The notes: a model not told the origin generated them from the sequence alone. A DNA stretch of 64,000 nucleotides from Inia geoffrensis (GCA_036417435.1 CM070903.1:78237501-78301500), one strand, 5' to 3'; positions 47,165 to 59,985 are shown, counted from the first letter of the stretch. Translations and numbers: made by a program.

Positions 47165-50100
47165 TTAAATTCCATATATATGTGTTAGCATACGGTATTT
47201 GTCTTTGTCTTTCTGACTTACTTCACTCTGTATGACAGACTCGAGGTCTATCCACCTCATTACAAATAGCTCAATTTCGTTTCTTTTTAACGCTGAGTAA
47301 TATTCCATTGTGTATATGTGCCACATCTTCTTTATCCATTCATCTGACGATGGGCACTTAGGTTGTTTCCATCTCCGGGCTATTGTAAATAGAGCTGCGA
47401 TGAACATTTTGGTACACGCCTCTTTTTCAATTCTGGTTTTCTCAGGGTATATGCCCAGTAGTGGGATTGCTGGGTCATATGGTAGTTCTATTTTTAGTTT
47501 TTTAAGGAACCTCCAAACTGTTCTCCATAGTGGCTGAACCAATTCACATTCCCACCAGCAGTGCAAGAGGGTTCCCTTTTGTCCACACCCTCTCCAGCAT
47601 TTATTGTTTCTCGATTTTTTGATGATGGCCATTCTAACTGGTGTGAGATGATATCTCATTGTAGTTTTGATTTGCATTTCTCTAATGATTAATGATGTTG
47701 AGCATTCTTTCATGTGTTTGTTGGCAGTCTGCATATCTTCTTTGGAGAAATGTCTATTTAGGTCTTCTGCCCATTTTTGGATTGGGTTGTTTGTTTTTTT
47801 GTCATTGAGCTGCATAAGCTGCTTGTAAATTTTGGAGATTAATCCTTTGTCAGTTGCTTCATTTGCAAATATTTTCTCCCATTCTGAGGGTTGTCTTTTG
47901 GTCTTGTTTATGGTTTCCTTTGCTGTGCAAAAGCTTTGAAGTTTCATTAGGTCCCATTTGTTTATTTTTGTTTTTATTTCCATTGCTCTAGGAGGTGGGT
48001 CAAAAAGGATCTTGCTGTGATTTATGTCATAGAGTGTTCTGCCTATGTTTTCCTCTAAAAGTTTGATAGTTTCTGGCCTTACATTTAGGTCTTTAATCCA
48101 TTTTGAGCTTATTTTTGTGTATGGTGTTAGGGAGTGATCTAAGCTCATACTTTTACATGTAGCTGTCCAGTTTTCCCAGCACCACTTATTGAAGAGGCTG
48201 TCCTTTCTCCACTGTATATTCCTGCCACCATTATCAAAGATAAGGTGTCCATATGTGCGTGGGTTTATCTCTGGGCTTTCTATTCTGTTCCATTGATCTA
48301 TCGTTCTGTTTTTGTGCCAGTACCATACTGTCTTGATTACTGTAGCTTTGTAGTATAGTCTGAAGTCAGGGAGCCTGATTCCTCCAGCTCCGTTTTTCGC
48401 TCTCAAGATTGCTTTAGCTATTCGGGGTCTTTTGTGTTTCCATACAAATTGTGAAATTTTTTGTTCTAGTTCAGTGAAAAATGCCAGTGGCAGTTTGATA
48501 GGGATTGCATTGAATCTATAGATTGCTTTGGGTAGTAGAGTCATTTTCACAATGTTGATTCTTCCAATCCAAGAACATGGTATAGCCCTCCATCTATTTG
48601 TATCGTCTTTAATTTCTTTCATCAGTGTCTTATAATTTTCTGCATACAGGTCTTTTGTCTCCCTAGGTAGGTTTATTCCTAGGTATTTTATTCTTTTTGT
48701 TGCAATGGTAAATGGCAGTGTTTTCTTGATTTCACTTTCAGATTTTTCATCAGTAGTATATAGGAATGCCAGAGATTTTTGTGCATTAATTTTGTATCCT
48801 GCTACTTTACCAAATTCATTGATTATCTCTAGTAATTTTCTGGTAGCATCTTTAGGATTCTCTATGTATAGTATCATGTCATCTGCAAACAGTGACAGCT
48901 TTACTTCTTCTTTTCCGATTTGGATTCCTTTTATTTCCTTTTCTTCTCTGATTGCTGTGGCTAAAACTTCCAAAACTATGTTGAATAAGAGTGGTGAGAG
49001 TGGGCAACCTTGTCTTGTTCCTGATCTTAGTGGAAATGCTTTCAGTTTTTCACCGTTGAGGATGATGTTGGCTGTGGGTTTGTCATATATGGCCTTTATT
49101 ATGTTGAGGAAAGGTCCCTCTATGCCTACTTTCTGTAGGGTTTTTATCATAAATGGATGTTGAATTTTGTCAAAAGCTTTCTCTGCATCTATTGAGATGA
49201 TCATATGGTTTTTCTCCTTCAATTTGTTAATATGGTTTATCACATTGATAGATTTGCGTATATTGAAGAATCCTTGCATTCCTGGAATAAACCCCACTTG
49301 ATCATGGTGTATGATCCTTTTGATGTGCTGTTGGATTCTGTTTGCTAGTATTTTGTTGAGGATTTTTGCATCTATGTTCATCAGTGATATTGGCCTGTAG
49401 TTTTCTTTCTTTGTGACATCCTTGTCTGGTTTTGGTATCAAGGTGATGGTGGCCTCGTAGAAGGAATTGGGGAGTGTTCCTCCCTCTGATATGTTTTGGA
49501 AGAGTTTGAGAAGGATAGGTGTTAGCTCTTCTCTAAACGCTTGATAGAATTCGGCTGTGAAGCCATCTGGTCCTGGGCTTTTGTTTGTTGGAAGATTTTT
49601 AATCACAGTTTCAATTTCAGTGTTTGTGATTGGTCTGTTCATATTTTCTATTTCTTCCTGATTCAGTCTTGGTAGTTTGTGCATTTCTAAGAATTTGTCC
49701 ATTTCTTCCAGATTGTTCATTTTATTGGCATAGAGTTGCTTGTAGTAATCTCTCATGATCATTTTTATTTCTGCAGTGTCAGTTGTTACTTCTCCTTTTT
49801 CATTTCTAATTCTATTGATTTGAGTCTTCTCCCTTTTTTTCTTGATGAGTCTGGCTAAAGGTTTATCTATTTTGTTTATCTTCTCAAAGAACCAACTTTT
49901 AGTTTTATTGATCTTTGCTATTGTTTCCTTCATTTCTTTTTCGTTTATTTCTGATCTGATTTTTATAATTTCTTTCCTTCTACTAAATTTGGGGGTTTTT
50001 TGTTCTTCTTTCTCTAATTGCTTTAGGTGTAAGGTTAGGTTGTTTATTCGAGATGTTTCCTGCTTCTTAAGGTGGGCTTGTATTGCTATAAACTTCCCTC

Positions 50101-50978
50101 TTAGAACTGCTTTTGCAGCATCCCATAGGTTTTGGGTCGTTGTGTCTCCATTGTCATTTGTTTCTAGGTATTTTTTAATTTCCTCTTTGATTTCTTCAGT
50201 GATCACTTCATTATTGAGTAATGTATTGTTTAGCCTCCATGTGTTTGTATTTTTTACAGATCTTTTCCTGTAATTGATATCTAGTCTCATGGCGTTGTGG
50301 TCAGAAAAGATACTTGATACAATTTCAATTTTCTTAAATTTACCAAGGCTTGATTTGTGACCCAAGATATGATCTATCCTGGAGAATGTTCCATGAGCAC
50401 TTGAGAAAAATGTGTATTCTGTTGTTTTTGGGTGGAGTGTCCTATAGATATCAATTAAGTCCATCTTGTTTAGTGTATCATTTAAAGCTTGTGTTTCCTT
50501 ATTTATTTTCATTTTGGATGATCTGTCCATTGGTGAAAGTGGGGTGTTGAAGTCCCCTACTATGAGTGTATTACTGTCAATTTCCCCTTTTATGGCTGTT
50601 AGTTTTTGCCTTATGTATTGAGGTGCTCCTGTGTTAGGTGCATAAATATTTACAATTGTTATATCTTCTTCTTGGATCGATCCCTTAATCATTATGTAGT
50701 GTCCTTCTTTGTCTCTTGTAATTGTCTTTAAAGTCTATTTTGTCTGATATGAGAATTGCTACTCCAGCTTTCTTTTGACTTCCATTTGCATGGAATATCT
50801 TTTTCCATCCCCTTACTTTCAGTCTGTATGTGTCTCTAGGTCTGAAGTGGGTCTCTTGTAGACAGCATATATATGGGTCTTGTTTTTGTATCCATTCAGC
50901 CAATCTGTGTCTTTTGGTGGGAGCATTTAGTCCATTTACATTTAAGGTAATTATCGATATGCATGTTCCTATTCCCAT
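47165..50978 (-). pseudogene. L1-B ORF2, frameshifted in the endonuclease domain
   Basis: The first 97 codons (50978 down to 50685) begin MGIGTCIS and run through the QETH motif. Then a 5-bp deletion near 50728 (actttaaagac where L1-A has actttaaaataaagac) shifts the frame, giving an aberrant tail and a stop. The remaining 1175 codons (50692-47165) are open. They contain VGDFN, SDHN, the [11 protein letters not shown] motif, the catalytic FADD (48878-48889 on the + strand) and the CWRGCG Cys-rich end. No other lesion is visible, so the inactivation is recent. An intact ORF2 protein cannot be made from this copy without recoding. Confidence 0.95.
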
Positions 50979-51036
50979 TTTCTGAATTGTTTTGGGTTCG
51001 TTGTTATAGGTCCTTTCCTCCTCTTGTGTTTCTTGT

Positions 51037-51937
51037 CTAGAGAAGTTCCTTCAGCAGTTGTTGTAAAGCTGGTTTGGTGGTGCTGAACTCTCTCAGCTTT
51101 TGCTTGTCTGTAAAGGTTTTAATTTCTCCATCAAATCTGAATGAGATCTTTGCTGGGTAATCGTGGTTGCAGGCTTTTCTCCTTCATCACTTTCAGTATG
51201 TCCTGCCACTCCCTTCTGGCTTGCAGAGTTTCTGCTGAGAGATCAGCTGTTAGCCTTATGGGGATTCCCTTGTGTGTTATTTTTTTTTTTTCCCTTGCTG
51301 CTTTTAATATGCTTTCTTTGTATTTAATTTTTGAGAGTTTGATTAATATGTGTCTTGGTGTATTTCTCCTTGGGTTTATCCTGTATGGGACTCTCTCTGC
51401 TTCCTGGACTTGGTTAACTATTTCCTTTCCCATTTTAGGGAAGTTTTCAACTATAATCTCTTCAAATATTTTCTCAGTCCCTTTCTTTTTCTCTTCATCC
51501 TCTGGAACCCCTATAATTCTAATGTTGGTGCGTTTAATGTTGTCCCAGAGGTCTCTGAGACTGTCCTCAGTTCTTTTCATTCTTTTTTCTTTATTCTGCT
51601 CTGCATTAGTTATTTCCACTATTTTATCTTCCAGGTCACTTATCCGTTCTTCTGCCTCAGTTATTCTGCTATTGATCCCATCTAGTGTATTTTTCATTTC
51701 AGTTATTGTGTTGTTCATCTCTGTTTGTTTGTTCTTTAGTTCTTCTAGATCTTTGTTAAACATTTCTTGCATCTTCTCCATCCCTGCCTCCATTCTATTT
51801 CCGAGATTCTGGATCATCTTTACTATCATTATTCTGAATTCTTTTTCAGGTAGACTGCCTATTACTTCTTCATTTGTTAGGTCTGGTGCATTTTTATCTT
51901 GCTCCTTCATCTGCTGTGTGTTTTTCTGTCTTCTCAT
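51037..51937 (-). pseudogene. L1-B ORF1, frameshifted near its C-terminus
   Basis: Translation starts at the ancestral Met (51937, MRRQKNTQQM), 10 codons upstream of the start forced on L1-A. Coiled coil and RRM (NIRIIGVPED) are intact. A 5-bp deletion near 51158 (gattacccagc where L1-A has gattactctacccagc) shifts the frame after LQPRL, and the frame ends at 51131 after 268 codons. The normal C-terminal end would have stopped at 51037-51039. About 40 residues of the C-terminal domain are therefore lost. Confidence 0.94.
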
Positions 51938-52497
51938 TTTGCTTATCTTACTGTGTTTGGGGTCTCCCTTTTTTTTTTTTTTTTTTTTTTAGCAGGCTGC
52001 AGGTTCGTAGTTCCCGTTGTTTTTGATGTCTGTCTCCAGTGGCTAAGGTTGGTCTAGTGGGTTGTGTATGCTTCCTGGTGGAGGGGACTAGTGCTTGTGT
52101 TCTGGTGGATGAGGCTGGATCTTGTCTCTCTGGTGGGCAGGTCCACGTCTGGTGGTGTGTTTTGGCGTGTCTCTGGACTTATTATGATTTTAGGCAGCCT
52201 CTCTGTTAATGGGTGGGGTAGTGTTTCTGTTTTGCTAGTTGTTTGGCATAGGCTGTCCAGCACTGTAGCTTGCTGGCCGTTGAGTGAAGCTGGGTGCTGG
52301 TGTTAAGGTGGAGATCCCTGGGAGATTTTCGCCGTTTGATATTATGTGGTGCTGGGGAATCTCTTGTGGACCAGTGTCCTGATGTTGGCTCTCCCCGCTC
52401 AGAGGCAGAGTCCTGATTCCTGGCAGGAGCAGCAAGAACCTTTCATCCACACAGCTCAGATTAAAAGGGAGAGAAAGTAGAGAGAATTAGTAGAAAT

Positions 52498-52635
52498 AGG
52501 AAGATAGAAAGAAAGAAAGAAAGGAGGGAAGGAAGGAAGGAAGGGAGGAAGGAGGGAGGGAAGGAAGGAAGAAAGAAAGAAGAAGGAAAGAAGGCCAGAA
52601 GGAAGGAAAGGAGGAGGGAGGAAGGAAGGAAGGAA
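52498..52635 (+). repeat. GGAA-type simple repeat in the L1-B 5' UTR
   Basis: Long purine tract of gaaa, ggaa and ggga units inside the L1-B-specific module. It is a likely length-variable microsatellite. Confidence 0.93.
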
Positions 52636-52639
52636 AAAG

Positions 52640-53160
52640 GACAGAAAGTAGATACAGTAAAATAGAATGAAGTAAAGTATAATAAAGTTATTGAATTAAA
52701 ACGTAATTATTTAGGGGAAAAAGGAAAAAAAAAAAAAAAAAAAAAGAAAAAGGATGGATATAACCTTAGGACAAATGTTGAAAGCCACGCTATACAGACA
52801 AAATCCTACACTGAAGCTTACACATACACCCTCACGACAAGAGGTAAAGGGGAAAAAATCATAGATCTTGCTTTCAAAGACCACCTCCTCTACTTGGGAT
52901 GATTCGTTGTATAAAGGGGGGAAGGAAAGAAAGAAAGAGGGAAGGTAAAGTATAATATAATTATTAAAATTAATTATTAAGAAAAAAAAAGGAAAAAAAA
53001 AAAACAATGGACGGATAGAACCCTAGGACAAATGGTGGAAACAAAGCTATACAGACAAGATCTCAAAGAGAAGCGTACACATACACTTTCACAAAAAGAG
53101 GAAAAAGGGGAAAAAATCATAAATCTTGCATATAAAGTCCACCACCTCAATTTGGGATGA
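52640..53160 (-). repeat. Duplicated module of about 250 bp in the L1-B 5' UTR
   Basis: Two diverged tandem copies. Paired words are ggatggatataaccttagg and ggacggatagaaccctagg, aggacaaatgttgaaa and aggacaaatggtggaaa, and ggggaaaaaatcatagatc and ggggaaaaaatcataaatc. The first copy is about 52640-52918 and the second about 52920-53160. Each starts with an A-rich run and a GGAA-type tract. Confidence 0.85.
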
Positions 53161-54100
53161 GTCACTGTCTACTCATGTATTCCACAGAAGCAGGGTACAT
53201 CAAGCTGATTGTGGAGCTTTAATCCGCGGCTTCTGAGGCTGCTGGGAGAGATTTCCCTTTCACTTCTTTGTTCTCATAGCTCCCAGGGGCTCAGCTTTGG
53301 ATTTGGCCCCGCCTCTGCGTGTAGGTCGCTGGAGGGCGTCTGTTTTTCACTCAGACAGGACAGGGTTAAAGGAGCCTCTGATTCGGGGGCTTTGGCGCAC
53401 ACAGGCCGAGGGGAGAGAGGGGCACGGCGTGCGGGGCGGGCCTGCGGGGACAGAGGCCGGCGTGACGCTGCACCAGCCTGAGGCCCGCCGTGTGTTAAAA
53501 GTCTCTTGCCTCTTTGGCAGGTGCAGACTTTTCCCCGGACTCCCTCCCGGCTAGCCGTGGTGCACTACCCCCTTCAGGCTATGTTCAAGCCGCCAACCCC
53601 AGTCCTTTCCCTGCGCTCTGTCTGAAACCGAAACCCGAGCTTTAGCTCGCAGCCCCGCCCGCCCCGGCGGGTGAGCCGACAAGCCTCTCGGGCTGGTGAG
53701 TGCCGGTCGGCACCGATCCTCTATGCGGGAATCTCTCCGCTTTCCCCTCCGCACCCCTGTTGCTGTGCTCTCCTCTGCGGCTCCGAAGCTCCCTCCTCCG
53801 CCTCCCGCAGTCTCTGCCCGTGAAGGGGCTTCCTAGTGTGTGGAGACTTTAGCTCCTTCACAGCTCCCTCCCACTGGTGCAGGTCCCGTCCCTATTCTTT
53901 TGTCTCTGTTTTTTCTTTTTTTCTTTTGCCCTACCCAGGTACGTGGGGAGTTTCTTGCCTTTTAGGAGGTCTGAGGTCTTTTGCCAGCCTTCAGTAGGTG
54001 TTCTGTAAGAGTTGTTCCACGTGTAGATGTATTTCTGGTGTATCTGTGGGGAGGAAGGTGATCTCCGCGTCTTACTCTTCCGCCATCTTTCTTAATCTCC

Positions 54101-54112
54101 GCTTTAATTTTA
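54101..54112. repeat. Target-site duplication of L1-B (5' side of the element)
   Basis: gctttaatttta, identical to 46758-46769 and directly after the 5' end of L1-B. Confidence 0.9.
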
Positions 54113-57100
54113 AATATGATGTTATTCACAAAAACCCATCACTAATGATTTTTCCCTTATTTTTTTCAGTTGTATGAATATACTTGTATGTATCTTAATG
54201 TAGTTAACACAATGTTGTTTGTCCATGTCTTTAACTCTTTTACAAGAATATTTTCTATGAATACACAGTCTATGCTATGAATATACTGCCATTTATTAAA
54301 AGAGTCTCTTATTGGACATTTAGAAAGTTTTTACAAATATTTGTTATACTGATATGATAATCAAAGTTGTACATTATTTTTGTTCAAATTTATTATTTTC
54401 ATAAATTGATTATTTTGTGCTTGCTCCCTTAAGGGATATGGATATTTTAAAGTTCTTGAAATATATTCACATGTGGTTGATTTCATATAATTTTTTCTTC
54501 CGATTACTTATATTTTATTACAAAGCCTACAATTTGTGTGTCCTTGTGTGTATAGCAATAACACTTTTTTCTTTCTCTCCTGAGCTAAGAAACCAGCAAT
54601 AGACATAAAAGGCAGGTACATAGATATAAAAGTTACCTTTATCACTTGAAAAAATAGGCTTGATTATCAAACATGATTTATATTTGTAGTTTTAATAGGC
54701 TTCCTAATAGTATTTCTAAATAATATAGATTTACTTGCCCTATCACAGGTGACACTGGCTAGCCACACACAATTCCAATTGGGACAGAGCTTTCCCTACT
54801 TCATTTCCTCAGGGGAAGCAGAAATAGTTTGTGTCATGTAGATGTTGACATGAATGTGGGTAACTCATTTCCTTTCCTTCTTTCAATCTCGCCAATCAGA
54901 TAAATCCTTTCTCATAGGAAGAGTTGCCCCTTTATAGAAAAGTGAGGAGTGAAGAATAAGTCTTTGTTTCCCAACACCTTTTCTCTTCACTCTGTATTTC
55001 AAGGCAATGGGCTCATTGACTCCTCCAGATACATGCATATGTATATAAGCAAATATATAAACACGTACATTTATACACATCTAAATAGATACTAAAGAAT
55101 GCACAAAGAATAATTGTTAATAATTTTTTAAAAGATAAAAGTTCTTCAATATGCAACTTGTGTTCTTACCAATTGTGTTCTGGGACAATAAACCATTTTT
55201 TAAAGAGCTTAGTCAATTTGCTTCCTTGTCTTTTGGTGCCTTCTCACCTAGAAATGAAGCCATGGAAATTTATTGTGTTTAAAATGATTGGCTATGATTT
55301 GGTCGTGCAGGGCTAATACTGCTGTTCCAGAGGTGGCAGGCAGCAGGAAAGCTTCTGGCTGGATGAAGCAAAAACAGATTATTTACACTGTATTCATCGT
55401 GACTCTCTTTTTATACATTAACAGAGGATTTTGGAGCTTTACTTTATTGCTGGCATGGTACTTTATTCATAGTCTAACACTTCTGCTCATTTATTCAAGG
55501 GTTATTTAGCATTATTAATTTCATAGCAATTATAATTCTCTGTATTTTTCTCAGATTGTTTTTGAATGTATAAATGCTTCCCTTAGCTAGAGGTTTTTAT
55601 TATGCTTTCATTTTGTAAAAAAAAAAATGTGGAAAACAGTTTGACGAGAGACACCCAAATTTGATTATTACAAATTTCAAGTTTCTTTGATTTGATTGTA
55701 AATAAGGTGATTTTGCCACAAATTATTGGATCAATAAGAATTCTGCTAACATTTTATGGATTGTTATGGATTACAAAGATATGGAATTATAACTTCACTT
55801 TAACATTTTGTATCTAAATATATTTCTTTGTCTTCTTTTAATGAAAGATGCCACATTGTTTCAGATTCTCTAATTCCAGGGTTAGAACGAATGAGGTCCT
55901 GGTGGTCCTGGTTTGCTAACACCATGAACTAAACTTTTTGAATAAACCAGCCAGGGATGTACCTATTTGTATTATCTTCAGGATAAAATTAGATGTCGTG
56001 GTCTGTGCCAATGCACATTTTAGGTCTTTAGTGCCTAGTCAGCAACCCATCTACTAACCCCGAGATCAAAAATCCTTAAGAGAGATTTCAGGAGCAATGA
56101 AGGTACTGAAACCTAGTTTATGAAAGTATTACTGCTGCTGAAGCAGAAATTCATTTTATTTCAAATTAGAGTTGGACTAGCATAACTCTGATGTATAGTA
56201 ATCATAATAACTCACGATTTCCATTATTTTCTAATGTGGTTAAAGTAATGAGGAGTAGAGTTGTGTTTGTTTTATGTTGTTTGGGATTCCACATCTCTAA
56301 TCTTTCTGTTCATTCAAATAACTTTCACTACTTATGTATTTACAGTGCTATTGAGATTATCTTATTCCAATTTGGCCAGAGAGGAGAGCGGGGCTTCCCA
56401 ACCAGTGCACCAAAGTGCGATGAGTTAAAGCTCTGGGAGATAGTGTAATCCCCTGTCCTCATGGTGGCCTGATAGGGCCTGGGAGAAATGGGATATTTGC
56501 CCACAAACATAATTTTCTTAAGTGCCATATTATGAGAAAAGCCAGAAAAAGCAATTTCACAGAGTACACAAGAGGTTTCCTGCACTTTACACAATGAATA
56601 CAGATTTGCATCCACTTGCTAGGTATCCTTCAATATGAAGTACTCAGTTGATATTTGAAAGATCTGTGAATATCATTATAGTATATGATGGTTCTTAATA
56701 TAATACAATCCAATACAACTGAAAAATTAAGCAATCAGTCAATGAGTCAATAAGTAAAGGTCTAAAGCTGGTTATAAAGCTACTGAAATAAACGCTGGTT
56801 AAAACATCCAATAAAATAGTATCATAAATCTCCACCCCGCACCCCCTCATTCTCCATAGCTCTTATCTGAGTCAGGCCTGAATCGAACATCTCACTCTAT
56901 AATTTGTCCCTGGCTCTTCTCTTCTCTGGCCAATAACCTGATATTAACAGTTGACTTTCTTTTGTATATCTTTTGTTCATCTAGAAATAGTTTTTACTAG
57001 GGCATGAGTTATTGCATATATGATGGTTATTAGAAGCTATGGGTAGGTAGTGAAGAGTAGGCAAGACTCTGTCCATACCAGCATGATTGATTTCTGCACA

Positions 57101-58195
57101 TCACTCTGGAGGAGTGATATTCAAAACTAAAACTAAACACGTCATGGTTCTCCAGATATGCTGAAATAAAACATGCAAATGTTAAATCTCCCACTGTAAA
57201 TCATTTACTGAATTGAATTTTCTCTAAGGGTTTCACTTTTCTTTACCTATATGGGAAAGCAGGCCTAGTATCTTTTTATTCCCTGGAGACTTAGCTGTAG
57301 AAGTTATAGGGAAAGGTTATGTTTGTAAAGAGAATTTCTTAATTGTTCTTTTAATATATATGCTACTGAATTCACTAATGAGGTAATCAAATAAAGTGTC
57401 CTCCAGGGGCAAAATAAAAGAACATTCCATATGCCAATCTATTTATCTCCTTGGCCCATCTCTGATCACACTCTCTCCCCTTTTCTGTCTGCAGACTTGG
57501 TTTGTGTGCAGGTCAAATTACCTCCTATTTTGTTATATCTTTGGCCTGGCGGGAGGCAGTGCCCTGATTCAACAATTGAGCTGTTATTAGCCACCTTTCT
57601 TTAAACACCATCCCTTCAGCCACAATACAAAAAAGCAGTTTAAAACCGATCTTATTTTTCATACAAGAAAAATCGTCTACATGGGTTGCAATCACTAAGG
57701 AAGGCGCACCTTCTTCTTTGATACTTATGAATAAAAGATGGCCAAAGGAATTCACATTACTGCTTAATTGATTCATTTTTCAAAAAATAATCATCAAATA
57801 AACCATAAGGCTTATACCTAAGCAGTGGACCTTAAATAAAAATATAAGCTTAAATCATACCTTAAGAATTTAGAAATATTTTCCATTAGTTTGTGATTGC
57901 AGGAAAGCTTTATCTTCTAATGTATGGTAAATTGTCAATAGCTTTTCACTGTTTAAAGGTTCTCTGCCACCATATACACTTCTAGTCTTACTAAGCTAAA
58001 GTAGTTAATGATTTATGAAATATGTATGTGCTGAAAATCCATCAAAAAGTTTTTTAAAATATTTCTACCCCTCAAAAAAAAAAAACCTGGAATTTTACAA
58101 ATGTAGTTTGTATTTTTAGTTAGTTTTAATAGGCAAGGCACTGCAGCATATATGTTCAAAGAAAGAGTCTTCTGCACCTAACAGTAATAATAGCT
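54113..58195. other. Intergenic DNA, nothing firmly recognised
   Basis: AT-rich with no gene. The stretch 57380-57780 is more balanced and free of obvious repeats and might be noncoding regulatory DNA. The short open frames here have no domains. Confidence 0.45.
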
Positions 58196-58199
58196 ACTA

Positions 58200-58415
58200 G
58201 TCATGATTTAGGCAGTGAATTAAGAATGTTCAAGCGTTAGTGGTCAGTTTTCTAACAAACCTCTCAAGTAGGTACTTCTTTCTTAATTTACCAGAGGAGC
58301 TAATTGAGGATTTGGAGACCATGATCTAGCCTCAGGTGACTTAGTCTCAGAGGGTAGAGCAGGAATTTGAACCCAGGTATATTTGGATCTAAAGCCTATG
58401 CCCTTTATGTCATAC
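58200..58415 (+). repeat. MIR SINE
   Basis: Forward MIR core and tail: taatttaccagaggagctaattgagg, gtgacttagtctcagagg, gcaggaatttgaacccagg and ggatctaaagcctatgccc (words shown separately). Confidence 0.75.
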
Positions 58416-58419
58416 CATG

Positions 58420-59015
58420 CTTGCTCAATTGCCTGTTTTGGGTCATTTTTGGAGTCAAGAAATTGTATCTCACAAAGGCTTACATGTCTCAGTTATGACA
58501 ATTTTCAAAAACAAAACAACCTCCCTCCTCCTTTTTCTTGCCCCAGGTGCTCATTGCAAAACTAATAAGGATTTTCTTTGCCCTGAACAAGATCATTGAT
58601 TCTTACCACCTAAATCAGTTCTGAACTGTCGCCAGGGCATCTCTGCCCTTTGTGCAGTGAGAGCAGAGAGGGGACCACTCTTTCACGTCACTGAATGAAA
58701 TGAGTCCTGTTGAGTGACTCAGGCAATAACTTCCAGGGAGTGATCTTCAAATCTGGTACTAGTCACTTAAACATGTGTGAATAAACAGTATTAGAACAGA
58801 ATAAAAGGACTCTACTGAATCTGGTAACTTCCTCCTCTTCCTCTTCCATCTCTTTCTTAATTTTGGACACAAAGCTTAATGAGCATCTGCTGTTAGTCAC
58901 TGCTAAATGCTATAGATGGTAAATACAAGACCGAATGAATAAAGGTTAAAACCGGTTTAGAGAAAGGACTATGCAGACCAGAATCAGAACTTTTCTCAAT
59001 TCCTTCATTTTGTAT
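58420..59015. other. Intergenic DNA, possible L2-like scrap
   Basis: No gene. At 58868-58940, aatgagcatctgctgttag and taaatgctatagatggtaaa resemble an L2-type fragment. Confidence 0.4.
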
Positions 59016-59017
59016 TA

Positions 59018-59397
59018 GTTCGCTAGGGCTTCCATAACAAGAACCACAGCCTGGATGGCTTAAACCACAGAAATTTATTTCCCCACAATTCTAAAGGCTG
59101 GAAGTCCAAGGTCAGGGTGTCAGCAGGATTATTGGTTTCTCCTGGGACCTTTTTCCTTGACTTGCAGATGGCTGCCTTCTCTCTGTGTCCTCACATGGCC
59201 ATTTCTCTGTGCATGCCATCCTTGGTGCCTCTTCCTCTGCTTGTAAGGACACTCGTTTTATTAGCTTAGAGCACCACCCTTATGACCTCTTAACCTTCAT
59301 GACCTCTTTAGAGGCCTTATCTTCAAATACAGTCACATTGAGGGTTAGAGATTCAACATATATAAAATTGGGGGAAACACAGTTCAATCCATGAAAA
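59018..59397 (-). mobile_element. MLT1-type (ERVL-MaLR) solo LTR
   Basis: Reads, on the + strand, ttcgctagggcttccataac, cacagaaatttatttcccc, aggctggaagtccaagg, ctctgtgtcctcacatgg, gccttatcttcaaatac and ggggaaacacagttcaatcc. This is the reverse complement of an MLT1 LTR, whose 5' end would read tggattgaactgtg. No internal retroviral sequence is attached. The 69-codon frame inside it is not a gene. Confidence 0.8.
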
Positions 59398-59464
59398 TGT
59401 CCATTACATAAATATAATGTGCAGTGGAAAGACGTCAAAGAGAATCAGAAACTATAATTATGGT

Positions 59465-59645
59465 AGTTAGTACGGATGCTGGAGCCAGAGGTTCAGATTC
59501 CCAGTCTGCCACTTCCTAATTGGGTGAACATTGGTCAAATTTAACTTCGGTGCTTCATTCACTATCTTTTGAAACAGAGACAGTAAAAGTACCAGCCTCC
59601 TGGGTTATTGCAGATGAAATAAGAGTTGGCTGTTAGTGGTAGATG
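59465..59645 (+). repeat. MIR SINE
   Basis: Forward MIR: tgctggagccagaggttcag, cagtctgccacttcc, ttgggtgaacattggtc and ggttattgcagatgaaataag. Confidence 0.75.
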
Positions 59646-59859
59646 AATAGTTTTAAGGATATTACTCGTTTTTCTACTCTGGATATAACATCATGGGAAT
59701 GGTGAGAATAAAATGCAAGAAGAAAAATGGCAGAAATAAAACACTTTGAGAAGTATTAACACTACATTTTCTTAATTATATTAATTCATTCTATGTAATA
59801 GTAGTTGTGAAGAAAAGACCAACACAGAGACGGACACTTGAGATTCCTACATTTGTAGC

Positions 59860-59985
59860 TTAATTCATTCTTCACTGAGCACCCATTACATGTTAGAAAT
59901 TGTTCCGGGCACTTTGGAGACAGCAGTGAACAAAACGGACAGAAACCGCTATTTTCCTGAAGCTTACATTGTAGAATGGATATAG
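59860..59985 (+). repeat. L2-type fragment
   Basis: Contains actgagcacccattacatg, gttccgggcactttgg, gacagcagtgaacaaaacgg and gaagcttacattgtag, a common L2-like pattern. Confidence 0.55.

Larger units (their letters stand above)
46770..54100 (-). mobile_element. LINE-1 element L1-B, young, full length, reverse strand
   Basis: A complete 7331-bp L1 of the same young subfamily as L1-A. In sense order it has ggagattaagaaagatggcg at the 5' end (54100), a 5' UTR of about 2.1 kb, ORF1 (start 51937), ORF2 (50978-47165), a 3' UTR with AATAAA (reverse complement at 46807-46812) and an A tail (T run, 46770-46800). Perfect 12-bp target-site duplications flank it. Both ORFs are broken by 5-bp deletions, so the copy should be dead. 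It lacks the 403-bp monomer segment of L1-A (junction near 53496/53497) and carries about 725 bp (about 52422-53147) that L1-A lacks. Confidence 0.97.
51938..54100 (-). promoter_or_regulatory. L1-B 5' UTR with YY1-type site
   Basis: The sense strand begins with GAAAGATGGCGG (54080-54091), the YY1 recognition pattern that positions transcription initiation in human L1. It continues with CpG-rich sequence shared with L1-A (53160-54060), the extra 725-bp module that L1-A lacks, and then shared A-rich sequence to ORF1, including a T run at 51969-51990. The 38-bp monomers of L1-A are absent. Confidence 0.85.

Noticed and set aside
47310..50550. Several 66-152-codon + strand frames inside L1-B (for example 48705-49163, 49842-50273)
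   Set aside because: These are complements of ORF2. The same shadow frames occur in L1-A (for example 4603-5061, 3493-3924).
51141..51992. 283-codon open frame antisense to L1-B ORF1 (with a 274-codon counterpart at 1734-2558 in L1-A)
   Set aside because: It is the complement of the ORF1 coding region, and its Ser/Leu/Phe-rich sequence is what the reverse complement of Lys/Glu-rich codons gives. Presence in both copies follows from their shared descent.
59018..59397. Larger endogenous retrovirus
   Set aside because: Only a solo MLT1-type LTR is seen. No gag, pol or env-like sequence adjoins it.
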